From an uncultured Clostridia bacterium (lineage in GTDB: Bacteria > Bacillota > Clostridia > Christensenellales > Borkfalkiaceae): DNA of 64,000 nucleotides. A program made the translations under genes and the position numbers. The notes under the pieces are model-generated. The model was not told the origin of the DNA. It searched no databases and worked only from the letters and a program-made list of their open reading frames with translations. Positions 40,843 through 52,300 of this stretch are shown piece by piece. The DNA lies in contig CANRJR010000003.1 of NCBI GenBank assembly GCA_947631005.1, positions 34,053 through 98,052 on the forward strand, in the 5' to 3' direction. Position 1 is the stretch's first letter. Every line of letters starts with the position of its first letter.

Positions 40843-43031
40843 ATTATCGGGAAAAAATTGAAGAAAAGCGCAAAAAAATGGTAGAAACGCTTTTGCAGTA
40901 TATCGAAAATACGCCGAAGCAGTGGGAACAAGGATGGTGCACGATGCCCGCTTTCCCGCAGAATGCAAAGACAGGGAAATCATATAAGGGGTTGAACGCT
41001 TTCTATCTTGCCGTGGTCGGCGCAATGAAAGGGTATTCCGATCCGCGTTGGGCGACATTCAATCAAGCGAAAGAGCTCGGGGCGTCCGTGAAAGCAGGGG
41101 AACAGGCAAGCGAAATTTTTTATTGGTCTTGGTATGACGTTTCGACCAAAAAGCCGTTCGCTGCACGTACGATTGAGGGCATGGATGCAGAAGAAGCCTT
41201 GCAATATCGCAAGGACAACGTGCGCCCGGTTTTGAAATATTTTCAAGTGTTCAACGCGGACCAGTGCGAAAATTTCCCCAAACGTGAATCGACAGCTGTC
41301 ATGTCGGACGAGGAACGCCGTCGCCAAAATGTGCGAATTGAAGAAATCATACGAAATAGTGAGGCGACTATCAAGTATGGTGGCGCAAGTGCATATTACT
41401 CTCCCGCCAAAGACTTGATTAAACTGCCCAAAATCGAAGATTTCAAGAGCATGCAAGATTACTATGCGACCGCGCTTCACGAAATTGCTCACTCGACAGG
41501 TCATCCCTCGCGGTTGAATCGCAGTTTAATTACTTCATTTGGATCTCCCGAGTATGCCAAGGAAGAATTGCGCGCGGAACTTTCGAGTGTTTTTGTGCAG
41601 GCGGAACTTGGGATCTCTATTGAGGGATCGCATTTTGAAAACCATGGGGCGTATCTTGCATCATGGTTACGGGTTGCAAAAGGTGATCCAAAGGAGTTAT
41701 TTGCTGCCGCAAGCGACGCAGAAAAAATCTCGAATTACATAGTCGAGCATTGCGCCTCGAAAGAGCAAACGCCAACACCCAAGGAGAACTCGGAGCATAC
41801 TTCCCGTTCCGCAGAAGAGGAGCAGCAAACCATTTCTCGCGGATTGTCGTTTGCAAATCAAGTAGACGCCGTTTTGAATGGCGCAGACACGACGAGCACA
41901 CACCTCGAAGTATTAAAGAGGACGCCGCCTCTTTTGCGAGAGCTTGAAAAAAAATCTTCGGAGATTCCCCAAGAAGCTCACGGTAACGGCGAAGCGGAAG
42001 CAGTGGCAACAACGTCGAAGGCGCATCGGTTAAGCAAGGACAATGCACGGCGGCTCGGTGAAATCGAGCGCAACGTGCCGCAGGAAATGAAAGCAATCCC
42101 CCATTGGTGCGTTTACCGTACGAAATGGAACGCGGACAAGGGGAAGAAAGATAAATTCATTCTGAATCCTGCGGACGGGCATTGGGCAAAGTCGTCGGAT
42201 GAAAAAACGTGGACGAGCTTCGAAGCTGCTCTTGATTATGCGCGAAAGAACAACTGCGAGGGGCTTGCATTTGCCTTGACGCAGGCAAGTGGCATTACGT
42301 GCATCGATCTTGATAAATGCTACAACGAGCAGGGAGATGTGAGCGAGCTCGCAAAGCGGGTGACGCAGTTGTTTCCGACCACCTACACAGAGCGGAGTGC
42401 GAGCGGAAACGGATTGCATGTCTTTGTCCGCGGAGATCTTACGGCGAACGGAGCGTACAAAAACCGTGCCGAAACGCCTTATGGCGAGATTGAGGCGTAC
42501 AGTCAAGCGCGATTTATTTCCGTGACGGGCAACAGCATAAACGGGAAAACCGAGCTTACAATTCCGACGGATATCGCAGCAGACGAGATCCGAAAACTGC
42601 TTGGGAGGCGTACACCGCCAACGCAACTTGGGCATGCCGCCTCCGATTATATGACGAATGACGACGCGGAGATTTTGGCGCGGATACAGAAGTCGAGGCG
42701 TGCACGGGAATACGAAGCCTTGTCGCGCGGTGACAACGTTACAGGCGACCGATCACGGAATGATTGGCAAATGGCAAAGATCCTTGCGTTTTTCTCTGCG
42801 GGTGACGCGGCACAAGTCGCGCGGATCATGCGGGCGAGTGGAATTAACCGACCCGATAAGCCAGATGTGTATTATGAGCGAACGGCTCAAAAGGCAGTAG
42901 ATACTCTTACGGCGCGGTATGGAGATATTGAACAGGAAAAAACAAGGGAAAGCAAGGAAAACCTTGTGCCGACAAGGGAAAACAAGGGAAAGCAAGGAAG
43001 CGGACTTTTCCGTGGGAGGGGGAGCTTATGA
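40839..43031 (+). CDS. ArdC-like antirestriction/zincin metallopeptidase fused to a PrimPol-type primase
   Basis: A 730-residue multidomain protein. Residues about 1-130 match the ArdC N-terminal ssDNA-binding domain (AGEQASEIFYW, KYFQVFNADQC). Residues 150-310 form the zincin-like peptidase with ATALHEIAHSTGH (HExxH at about 213-217) and a later Glu in KEELRAELSSVF. After a Ser/Glu linker with VirD4-like irregular sequence, residues about 405-590 resemble the NrS-1-type archaeo-eukaryotic primase-polymerase (PHWCVYRTKW, FALTQASGITCIDLDKCYNE, SGNGLHVFVRGDL, SQARFISVTGNS). A helical domain follows (NDWQMAKILAFFSAGDAAQV). The C-terminus is encoded by the second CAAGGRAAA array. In RP4 and pSa, ArdC-like domains are also joined to plasmid primases, so such proteins may protect and prime the incoming strand. 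Confidence 0.82.
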   Translation: MNYREKIEEKRKKMVETLLQYIENTPKQWEQGWCTMPAFPQNAKTGKSYKGLNAFYLAVVGAMKGYSDPRWATFNQAKELGASVKAGEQASEIFYWSWYDVSTKKPFAARTIEGMDAEEALQYRKDNVRPVLKYFQVFNADQCENFPKRESTAVMSDEERRRQNVRIEEIIRNSEATIKYGGASAYYSPAKDLIKLPKIEDFKSMQDYYATALHEIAHSTGHPSRLNRSLITSFGSPEYAKEELRAELSSVFVQAELGISIEGSHFENHGAYLASWLRVAKGDPKELFAAASDAEKISNYIVEHCASKEQTPTPKENSEHTSRSAEEEQQTISRGLSFANQVDAVLNGADTTSTHLEVLKRTPPLLRELEKKSSEIPQEAHGNGEAEAVATTSKAHRLSKDNARRLGEIERNVPQEMKAIPHWCVYRTKWNADKGKKDKFILNPADGHWAKSSDEKTWTSFEAALDYARKNNCEGLAFALTQASGITCIDLDKCYNEQGDVSELAKRVTQLFPTTYTERSASGNGLHVFVRGDLTANGAYKNRAETPYGEIEAYSQARFISVTGNSINGKTELTIPTDIAADEIRKLLGRRTPPTQLGHAASDYMTNDDAEILARIQKSRRAREYEALSRGDNVTGDRSRNDWQMAKILAFFSAGDAAQVARIMRASGINRPDKPDVYYERTAQKAVDTLTARYGDIEQEKTRESKENLVPTRENKGKQGSGLFRGRGSL
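42933..42998 (+). repeat. CAAGGRAAA array, copy 2
   Basis: Seven or so CAAGG(G/A)AAA units around the same CCTTGTGCCGACAAGG hairpin as at 40577. It ends the PrimPol fusion gene and lies 30 bases before parA. Confidence 0.85.
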
Positions 43032-43795
43032 AAGTGATATCGATCTTCAATCAAAAGGGAGGCGTTGGGAAGAGCACGACGGCGGGAAATCTCATGGCAG
43101 AATTTTCCCGTCGCGGGAAAGCTATTCTCGGTGTTGATATCGATCCGCAAGCACATTTAACGAAGTTTTTATTGAAAAACGACGCTCCCGTATCGATATG
43201 TGAGCTATTGAGCGGCGAGGAGAAGTTTATAGATGTTGCACAGGGAACGCTTTATGGCGATCTTGTTCCGTCGGACAGGTCTCTCGCAACACGGTTGAAT
43301 GGGATCGCGAACAGTCCGTCGTTCATTTTCCGTTTGCGCCAAATCCTCGGCGACGAATGCGATACATACGATTACGTCATTATCGATTGTCCGCCCGCGG
43401 TGAATCAACTTACGGTGGCTGCGCTTGTTGCTTCGGATTATATTCTGATCCCGACGGAGGCTGAATATTTCTCCATGGACGGTGTATGTGAGATTTCGCG
43501 TACAATTGCGCAAGTTCGTGAAAGCAAGTATTTGAATCCAACTTTGCAGGTGCTCGGAATATTTTTCACTCGATATCGTTCAAATCTTACAATAACGCGA
43601 GATATGGGCGATGTTATGGAGAAAGCCGCCGATGAGCTGTTCAACTCTCGCGTTTTGAAGTCGCGGATACCGAATACCTGCGATGTCCCCGAATCCCAAG
43701 CGGCGCGAAAAGCCGTTGCGGATTACAAGGCAAGCTCAAAAGCTGCGATTGCATATCGCGCGTTAGCAGACGAAGTTTTGGAGGCGATAGCATGA
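43028..43795 (+). CDS. ParA-family partition ATPase
   Basis: A 255-residue Walker-type ATPase of the ParA/Soj family. The deviant Walker A is FNQKGGVGKSTTAGNL at residues 6-21, the second motif is DIDPQAHLTKF near 40 and YVIIDCPPAVNQ near 118. It should stabilise the excised circular element or guide its position. ATGA overlap with the upstream gene and overlap with the next small gene suggest one operon. Confidence 0.93.
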   Translation: MKVISIFNQKGGVGKSTTAGNLMAEFSRRGKAILGVDIDPQAHLTKFLLKNDAPVSICELLSGEEKFIDVAQGTLYGDLVPSDRSLATRLNGIANSPSFIFRLRQILGDECDTYDYVIIDCPPAVNQLTVAALVASDYILIPTEAEYFSMDGVCEISRTIAQVRESKYLNPTLQVLGIFFTRYRSNLTITRDMGDVMEKAADELFNSRVLKSRIPNTCDVPESQAARKAVADYKASSKAAIAYRALADEVLEAIA

Positions 43796-44088
43796 GTAAG
43801 GGATACGATTTGAACGATCTTTACCGAGTAATACCCGACCCGAAGCCCGCTACCCGCGACGAATCTTTTGCCACGGAAAAGCGTACAGAGACTGCCACGG
43901 CTCATAATGTCTTGCCTGTGGCAACGCCTTCGGTGCAAGTCTGTGGGAAGATCACAAGGAAGGCAACGTATGAGTTGGATGCTGATCTGTTGGAAAGGGT
44001 AAATCGCTTCGCGCAACAAAGATCCATGAAGAAGCTCGCGGTCATTGAACGGGCATTGCGAGACTATCTTGCCGCAAATGACGTTTGA
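43792..44088 (+). CDS. small ribbon-helix-helix-like partition partner
   Basis: A 98-residue protein. The N-terminal half is polar and unstructured; the C-terminal part (ATYELDADLLERVNRFAQQR, then SMKKLAVIERALRDYL) has the strand-helix-helix look of an RHH/CopG DNA-binding domain. Placed directly after parA with a 4-base overlap, it is probably the centromere-binding partner. The homology is not strong. Confidence 0.65.
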   Translation: MSKGYDLNDLYRVIPDPKPATRDESFATEKRTETATAHNVLPVATPSVQVCGKITRKATYELDADLLERVNRFAQQRSMKKLAVIERALRDYLAANDV

Positions 44089-44099
44089 GAGGGTTCTTT

Positions 44100-46358
44100 A
44101 TGAAAAAGAAGATAACTGCGCGCGGAAAAATATCCGATCTTCGGATCTCGCTTCTTGATTATGCGATATGGTTTTTTGGAGCAGCGATCGTATCGTATCT
44201 TATTTGTGTTCTTGTCGGGAGCTTCATTTTGGGCGTCGGCTTCAAAGGGATATTTTACGCCATGAATCACCGATATGTATTAGTGGCGACATTGCTGTGT
44301 GCGCTGATAAGCTATGTCCCGCTCGTATTGGTAATGCGCTTTCAAATGGAACAGCATTACGTTATGCGCCGTTTGCGGAATGCGAAGCGCGGCATAGACG
44401 GCAATTTGGAAAATTCTCATTTTCAGACTTTGCGAGAGATGACGCAGAACGGATATCGTATTTACAATTCTCCAAACGATTTGCGCGGGGCGGCGAGCGG
44501 AATTATTCTGAACATGGAAGAGCGCGGAAAGGGAAAAATGCGGACGATATTTTCCCCCGATCCGATCCATACGTTGGTAATTGGCACGACGGGGAGTGGT
44601 AAGACATCCAGCTATATCATCCCCTCGATCAAAGCATTGTCGTTGACAACAGTAGAAACCCGTCCGTCCTTTTTGTTCACCGATCCCAAAGGCGAATTAT
44701 ACGAAAAGACGGCGTGGTATCTTCAAGAAAACGAGTACAAAGTACTCACCCTTGATTTTCGTCACCCGGAGCGTTCCCTACGTTGGAATCCGCTAAATTA
44801 CGCTTGGGTGAAGATGAAGCAAGCGGGGGAAGTCGCTGACCGTATTGTGCTGACGGCAGAGGGAGAAGCCGCGCCCATGTATCGTTTGAACGGACGGGCA
44901 TATGACGAAGCAGCAATCGGCGACGCCGCGCGCGCCGAGATTCAAAGGCTCGAAGATGAGGCGTACGAAGAAATAATCAATATTGTTTCCGCACTTTGCC
45001 CGATCACGAGTGCAAAAGATCCCATTTGGGACGAGGGCGCAAAGGGGCTGATCCAAGGCGTTGTTATGGCAATGCTCGAAGATGGGATGTCACCGGACGA
45101 CGACGGCATGTCGGAAGAGAAATTCAATTTTTACAATTTACATCAGATCTGCACGCATGCAGGTGCAGGATACAAAGATCTCGCCGAATATTTCAAGTAT
45201 CGCGACAAGAAGAGCCGCGCTGTATCAAGCGCGGAAATTGTGTTGGTCGCCCCGAGCCAACAGCAGGGGAGTTACATGTCGTCCGTGCAACAGAAGTTGC
45301 AAATGTTCAACGACCGAGGGATCTGCAACATGACAAGTGCAAGCGAAATCGACGTAAAAGCAATGGACGAGACACCAACCGCGATCTACCTCATGCTTCC
45401 CGACGAAAAGGAGGGGAGACATCCGCTCGGCTCGTTGTTCATATCGCAGTGCTATAAAAAGCTCGTAGAAAAAGCCGTGGAAAATGGCGGCTCATTGAAG
45501 CGCAATGTCTTTTTCATGATGGATGAATACGGAAACATGCCGAAAATCGATGGAGTACAAAGCATGTTTACGGTCGGACGTTCTCGCGGCATCATACAGA
45601 TCCCTGTGATTCAGTCTTATTCGCAGATCATCGACAAATATGGAGCGGAAACGGCGCGCACGATCTTCGGAAATTGCAATACAGAAGTATTCATCGGGTC
45701 AAAAGACAACGAGACATGCAAGCAGTTTTCAGAAAAACTTGGTAATTACAGTGTGTTAGCGGCAAGTGTTACGGGCGGCAAGCACGCGATCGAGCACAGT
45801 ATCAACGAATCGGTTAAGGAGCGACCGCTCATGTATCCGCGTGAGCTTACTCTTCTTAACAACAAACACGATATGGGGAACGTTGTGGTGATAAACCAAG
45901 GCTATTCTCCCATGCTTGGAACATTTACGCCGTACTTCAAATCCAAAGTATTTCCCCTTGGAAATACGCCCGAGAGTAATTTGACCCCCCGTGCGCTCGA
46001 TGAGGATTCGATTTTTTACGATTTCAAGAAACGTGCGGAATTGATTGTGCAGGAATATACCGACGCAATGCGCATGGCGGAGGAGGGGGAAGCCGCGCAA
46101 GAAGAAACAAAACGACGGGAATCGGAAGAAGGACAAGCTAACGCGTCCACGGAAGAGATCGTCGCACGCCTAAATGCTTTGGGATCAAAGTACAACTTGG
46201 AATTTACCGACGACGCTACGCAAAATCTTGCTCTTCTCGATGAACTGACAGATTGTTTGCGGAAAGACATGAAAATGACGTACGTCAACGAAGTCGTTCG
46301 GTTGAAAACAGAGTATCTTAAAGCGGCAGAAAAAGCAAATGCCGTAAAAGACGAATAA
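44100..46358 (+). CDS. VirD4/TraG-type conjugal coupling protein
   Basis: A 752-residue coupling ATPase that brings the relaxase-DNA complex to the secretion channel. Two N-terminal membrane helices (residues about 17-45 and 58-80) precede the ATPase: Walker A GTTGSGKTSSY near 157, the DPKGELYEKTAWYLQ motif near 198 and Walker B VFFMMDEYGNMPKID near 470, then the VIQSYSQIIDKYG segment. ATG 44100 follows GAGAGGGTTC; a TTG at 44085 is not needed. It is followed after ten bases by the giant surface-protein gene. Confidence 0.95.
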   Translation: MKKKITARGKISDLRISLLDYAIWFFGAAIVSYLICVLVGSFILGVGFKGIFYAMNHRYVLVATLLCALISYVPLVLVMRFQMEQHYVMRRLRNAKRGIDGNLENSHFQTLREMTQNGYRIYNSPNDLRGAASGIILNMEERGKGKMRTIFSPDPIHTLVIGTTGSGKTSSYIIPSIKALSLTTVETRPSFLFTDPKGELYEKTAWYLQENEYKVLTLDFRHPERSLRWNPLNYAWVKMKQAGEVADRIVLTAEGEAAPMYRLNGRAYDEAAIGDAARAEIQRLEDEAYEEIINIVSALCPITSAKDPIWDEGAKGLIQGVVMAMLEDGMSPDDDGMSEEKFNFYNLHQICTHAGAGYKDLAEYFKYRDKKSRAVSSAEIVLVAPSQQQGSYMSSVQQKLQMFNDRGICNMTSASEIDVKAMDETPTAIYLMLPDEKEGRHPLGSLFISQCYKKLVEKAVENGGSLKRNVFFMMDEYGNMPKIDGVQSMFTVGRSRGIIQIPVIQSYSQIIDKYGAETARTIFGNCNTEVFIGSKDNETCKQFSEKLGNYSVLAASVTGGKHAIEHSINESVKERPLMYPRELTLLNNKHDMGNVVVINQGYSPMLGTFTPYFKSKVFPLGNTPESNLTPRALDEDSIFYDFKKRAELIVQEYTDAMRMAEEGEAAQEETKRRESEEGQANASTEEIVARLNALGSKYNLEFTDDATQNLALLDELTDCLRKDMKMTYVNEVVRLKTEYLKAAEKANAVKDE

Positions 46359-46368
46359 GGAGGACAGT

Positions 46369-49300
46369 ATGAGCGGGATTCAGAAACGGTGGAAAGTACT
46401 GTTGATTTTGTGCTTTGGCTTACTTGTGTTGTGCGCTTTGCTGTTTGTGCCACAACCCGAGTACGCGCAAGCGGAGGAACGATCCGTCTATACGGGTACG
46501 ATCCACCCCTATGTCGGAGACAATAACAATTATTATCAAGATATTTCCATAAGCCTTTCGGGCGGGACTATGGGGCAGAACAACGGCGTATGGAACATTT
46601 CGGGGAAGCAAAGTACTGCGTATTTGAATATTACCGTATCGACAGGCTCAAATTCCTCGTGCCGTGGCGGGACATACGGAACGGTCGCTGTTGTTTCGTA
46701 TTACTACATCTCCTATTCGCTCGCAGGCGGATATTATACCTACCGTGACTACACGCGGTTTGCGGCTTGCCGTTATGAAAAGGGCGGAACGTATGCTGCG
46801 GTCGGATCAGATCTGACTACCGCGCCGTCTGGCTCGGTCAAAGATCAATTCGGTTTTGATGAAACGCTTTTCAAGGATATCAAGACCACGAATAATACGG
46901 GAACGCAAACTGCGCAGATCCCGCTGACGGAGGACGGCACTTATGCCGTCACCGTTAAAACCATTGTATGGAACACGAGGGGCGTATTGGATCGTGCTCT
47001 GCAAAGTGACGAAAAAGTAGATGTGGGTTCATTCATAGTCGATAGCACAGCACCGACCATTACTGTAAGCGGAGGAGAAGGCACGATAGGCAAGAGCGTT
47101 TCCGTCCGCTACGACGACCGCAACGTTTCGTCGGCACGATACAAGATTGGGAGCGGAAGCGAGACTGTCTTTCGCGGCGAGCAGACCTTTTCGGAAGAAG
47201 GCGATTACACGATTATAGTAAGCGATTATGCAGGTAATACCTCGCAGGCGACGTTCACTGTTGATAGAACTTCCCCCACGCTCACGCTTTCGGGTGTAGA
47301 GAACGGTGGATTTACAAGGGGTAGTGTTTCTGCAAATTGGTCGAATACAGTCGGCGGAAAAGGCTCTACCGCCCTTTGCCGCAGTGACGATTCTCTGACC
47401 GTTACTTGGGCACGAAACTCGACGGAATATTACCCTTTTTCAGCCTCGAACGCGTATGTCCGCGGACAAACCTTTTCGGAAGAGGGAAACTATCTCATCA
47501 CAATCACCGATCGTGCGGGGAACGCTACTTCATATATGTTTACGATTGATAAGACTGCGCCTACACTCACGCTTTCGGGAGCGGAGGACGGAGGATTTAC
47601 AAGAGGTAGCGTATCTGCGTCGTGGGAAAGAACGGTCGGCGGGGTTGGAGCAGACCTTGCCAATAGTAGCGATTCTCTTGCTGTGCGTTATTCCCGTAGC
47701 ACGGACGCCTCTTTCCCGTCAAGCTCGACGCAATCATATGATTCGGCATTGACAGAAGAGGGGAACTATCTCATCACGATCACCGACCGTGCGGGGAATG
47801 CCACGTCGTACACATTCACAATCGATACAAGCGCGCCTGTACTCTCGCTGATAGGCGTAGAGCAGGATGGCTTTACAAAAGGATCAGTTTCCGCATCGTG
47901 GACATCGACAACGGGCGGCGTTGGGACACAACGCATGAACGGCAGCGACACACTCACCGTGTCGTATTCATGCGAAACAACGTCGGCATTCCCGTCTACT
48001 GCGTCGTCGGTATATGCTTCGGCATTGACGGAAGAGGGGAACTATCTTGTGACGATCGCCGACCGCGCGGGGAACGCCATGTCGTACAAATTTACGATCG
48101 ACAGATCCGCGCCTACGCTCTCGCTGATAGGCGTGGAGCAGGACGGCTTCACCAAAGGAGAAGTTTCCGCAGAGTGGAGCTCGGAGGCGGGCGGCATTGG
48201 GACGCAACGCATGAACGACGGTGACGCGCTCACGGTTACTTATTCGCGCGGGACGAGCAAAGATTTCCCGGGGAGTGCAGACACGGCGTATAGTGCCGTG
48301 CTCAATGAAGAGGGGAACTATCTTGTGACGATCACCGACCGTGCGGGGAACGCCACGTCGTACAAATTCACGATCGACAGAACCGCACCCATACTTTCGC
48401 TTTCCGATGTTGGAGAGGGCGGTTATACCAAGACGAATGTTACTGTAACGTGGGATAAGACCGCGGGCGGTGTTGGGGCGCAGCGCATGAATGATAATGA
48501 TAGTTTGACTGTTGCGTATTCGTATTTGACGACAGCGGCATTCCCCAACAATACAGCGACGACGTATGATTCCATACTAAACAAGGAGGGGAATTACCTT
48601 GTGACGATCACCGACCGTGCAGGGAACGCCACGTCGTACACATTTACGATCGATAAGACCGCGCCTGTGCTTACACTCTCGGGGACGGTAAGCGGCGGCT
48701 TTACCAAGAGCAACGTTTCTGTACAGTGGGAAGTGACGGTGAGTGGCGTCGGTGGACAAAGGGCTAACGACGGAGACGCGCTTGCCGTTACATATTCGCG
48801 CGAAACAGGCAAGGATTTTCCGAGGAGCGCAGGCACGGCATACAATGGCTCGCTCGAAGAAGAGGGGAACTATCTCATCACGATCACCGACCGTGCGGGG
48901 AATGCCACGTCGTACACATTCACAATCGACAGAACCGCTCCTGTATTGACGCTTTCTGGCGTGGAAAACGGCGGGTTTACCAAAGGAAGCGTAAGTATAT
49001 CGTGGAATACAGATATTGGCGGCGTGCATACACAACGTAGCAACCAAAACGATGCTTTGAACGTCGTGTACGCGCAGTCGCGCGATGCATCGATTCCGTC
49101 GTCTGCTTCGACCACGGCATATCAAAATTCCTCCTTTTCTTCGGAGGGGAACTATCTCATCACGATCACCGACCGTGCGGGGAACGCCACGTCGTACAAA
49201 TTCACGATTGATACCACTGCGCCCATGCTCTCGCTCGTTACGGTGGATAACGGGGGCGCAACAAAGGAGAATGTCACCCTACAATGGGGGACAACCGCGG

Positions 49301-52300
49301 GTGGCGTTGGGACGCAACGTGCGAATGACAACGATTCGCTTATCGTTCGCTACTCCCATTCGGCGACAGCGGCGTTCCCTGACAGAGCAGAAGAACCATA
49401 TTCCGCGGCTCTTTCCGCAGAGGGAAACTATCTTGTGACGATCGCCGACCGTGCAGGGAACGCCACGTCGTACAAATTTACGATCGACAAGACCGCGCCC
49501 GTGCTCTCGCTTTCGGGAGCGGAGAACGGGGGCTTTACAAAAGATAGTGTATCCGCGTCGTGGGGAAAGACGATTGGTGGTGTAGGGGCGCAATGTGCCT
49601 ATGACGGCGATACACTCGTCGTCCGCTATTCCCATTCGGTGACAGCAGCGTTCCCGGAGAATGCGGAAACGACATACGTTTCCGCACTGACCAGAGAAGG
49701 CAATTACCGCATCACAATCACTGATCGAGCAGGGAACTCTACGTCGTACACATTTACGATCGACAGAACCGCTCCTGTATTGACGCTTTCGGGCGTTGTT
49801 GAGGGAGGCTTTACAAAAGATAGTGTATCCGCGTCATGGGGAAAGACGATTGGCGGGGTGGGGGCTGATTTCACAAACGCCAACGATACGCTCATTGTCC
49901 GCTATTCCCTCGAAAGGGATAACGATTTCCCGACGGCTTCAACAGAGCCTTATTCTTCCGCCCTTACTGCGGAGGGGAATTACCTTGTGACGATCGCCGA
50001 CCGCGCGGGGAACGCGACGTCGTACAAATTTACAATCGACAGATCCGCGCCTGTACTCTCGCTGATAGGCGTAGAGCAGGACGGCTTCACCAAAGGAGAA
50101 GTTTCCGCAGAGTGGAGCTCGGAGGCAGGCGGCGTTGGGACGCAACGCATGAATGACGGAGATGTGCTTGCAGTTACCTATTCGCGCGGGACAAGTAAAG
50201 ATTTCCCGAGGAGCGCAGGCACAGCATATAAAGGTGCGCTCAATGAAGAGGGGAATTACCTTGTGACGATCACCGACCGCGCAGGGAATGCAACGTCGTA
50301 CAAATTCACGATTGACAAGACCGCACCTATACTGATCATCGAGGGGACGACGGACGGCGGATTTACACGCGGGGAAGTTTCTTTGACAGCAGAGCAGGAT
50401 GTCGGCGGGGTTGGAGCACAACGCATGAACGATAGCGACGCGCTCACAGTTACTTATTCGTATTTGACGAGCGAGTTCTTCCCCGACCGTGCAACGGAGG
50501 CGTATTCTTCCGCGCTTACCGCGGAGGGGAACTATCTTGTGACAGTCACCGACCGTGCGGGGAATGACACGTCGTACAAATTTACAATCGACAAGACCGC
50601 GCCTGTGCTCTCACTGATAGGTGTGGAGCAGGGCGGCTTCACCAAAGGAGAAGTTTCCGCAGAGTGGGGCTCGGAGGCGGGCGGCGTCGGGACGCAACGC
50701 ATGAGTGACAGCGACGCGCTCACAGTTACTTATTCGTGTCTGACGAGCGAGCTCTTCCCCGACCGCGCAACGACGGCATACTCTTCCGCGCTTACCTCGG
50801 AGGGGAACTATCTTGTGACGATCGCCGACCGCGCGGGGAACGCCATGTCGTACAAATTTACGATCGACAGATCCGCGCCTACGCTCTCGCTTTCGGGAGC
50901 GGAGAACGGGGGCTTTACAAAAGAAAACGTGTCTGCGAATTGGAGCGAGGGAGTGGGCGGCGTCGGGACGCAGCGCATGAACGACGTCGACGCGCTCATA
51001 GTAACCTACTCATATCTGACGATGTCGGCGTTCCCGAAGAATGCGGAAACGGCATATAAAGGCTCGCTCGAAGAAGAGGGGAACTATCTCATCATGATTA
51101 CCGACCGTGCGGGGAACGCCACGTCGTACACGTTCACGATCGACAGATCCGCGCCCATGCTCTCGCTGATAGGTGTCGCGGAGAATGGCTTCACCAAAGA
51201 GGAAGTTTTCGCAGAGTGGGGCTCGGAGGCAGGCGGCGTCGGGACGCAACGCATGAATGACGGAGATGTGCTTGCAGTTACCTATTCGCGCGGGACAAGT
51301 AAAGATTTCCCGAGGAGCGCAGGCACAGCATATAAAGGTGCGCTCAATGAAGAGGGGAATTACCTTGTGACGATCACCGACCGCGCAGGGAATGCAACGT
51401 CGTACAAATTCACGATTGACAAGACCGCACCTATACTGATCATCGAGGGGACGACGGACGGCGGATTTACACGCGGGGAAGTTTCTTTGACAGCAGAGCA
51501 GGATGTCGGCGGGGTTGGAGCACAACGCATGAACGATAGCGACGCGCTCACAGTTACTTATTCGTATTTGACGAGCGAGTTCTTCCCCGACCGTGCAACG
51601 GAGGCGTATTCTTCTGCGCTTACCGCGGAGGGGAACTATCTCATCACGATCACCGATCGTGCGGGGAACGCCACTTCATATATGTTTACGATCGACAAGA
51701 CTGCGCCCGTACTGATCATCGAGGGGACGACGGACGGTGGATTTACACGCGGGGAAGTTTCTTTGACGGCAGAGCAAGATGTCGGCGGGGTTGGAGCGCA
51801 ACGTATGAACGGCAGCGACACACTCACCGTGTCGTATTCATGCGAAACAACGTCGGCATTCCCGTCTATTGCGTCGTCGGTATATGCTTCGGCATTGACG
51901 GAAGAGGGGAACTATCTTGTGACGATCGCCGACCGTGCGGGGAATGCCACGTCGTACAAATTCGCGATCGACAGAACCGCACCTGTACTCTCACTGATAG
52001 GCGTCGCGGAGGACGGTTTCGCCAAAGGTGAAGTCTCCGTAGAGTGGAGCTCGAAGGCGGGCGGGGTCGGTGCACAACGCATAAACGGTAGCGACGTGCT
52101 CACGGTAACCTACTCATATCTGATGACATCAGCGTTCCCGAAGAATGCGGAAACGGCATATAAAGGCGCGTTCAATGAAGAGGGGAATTACCTTGTGACG
52201 ATCACCGACCGTGCGGGGAACGCCACGTCGTACACATTCACGATTGATGCCACTGCGCCGACATTGTCTTTCGACACCGTGAAAAACGGTGGTGCAACGA

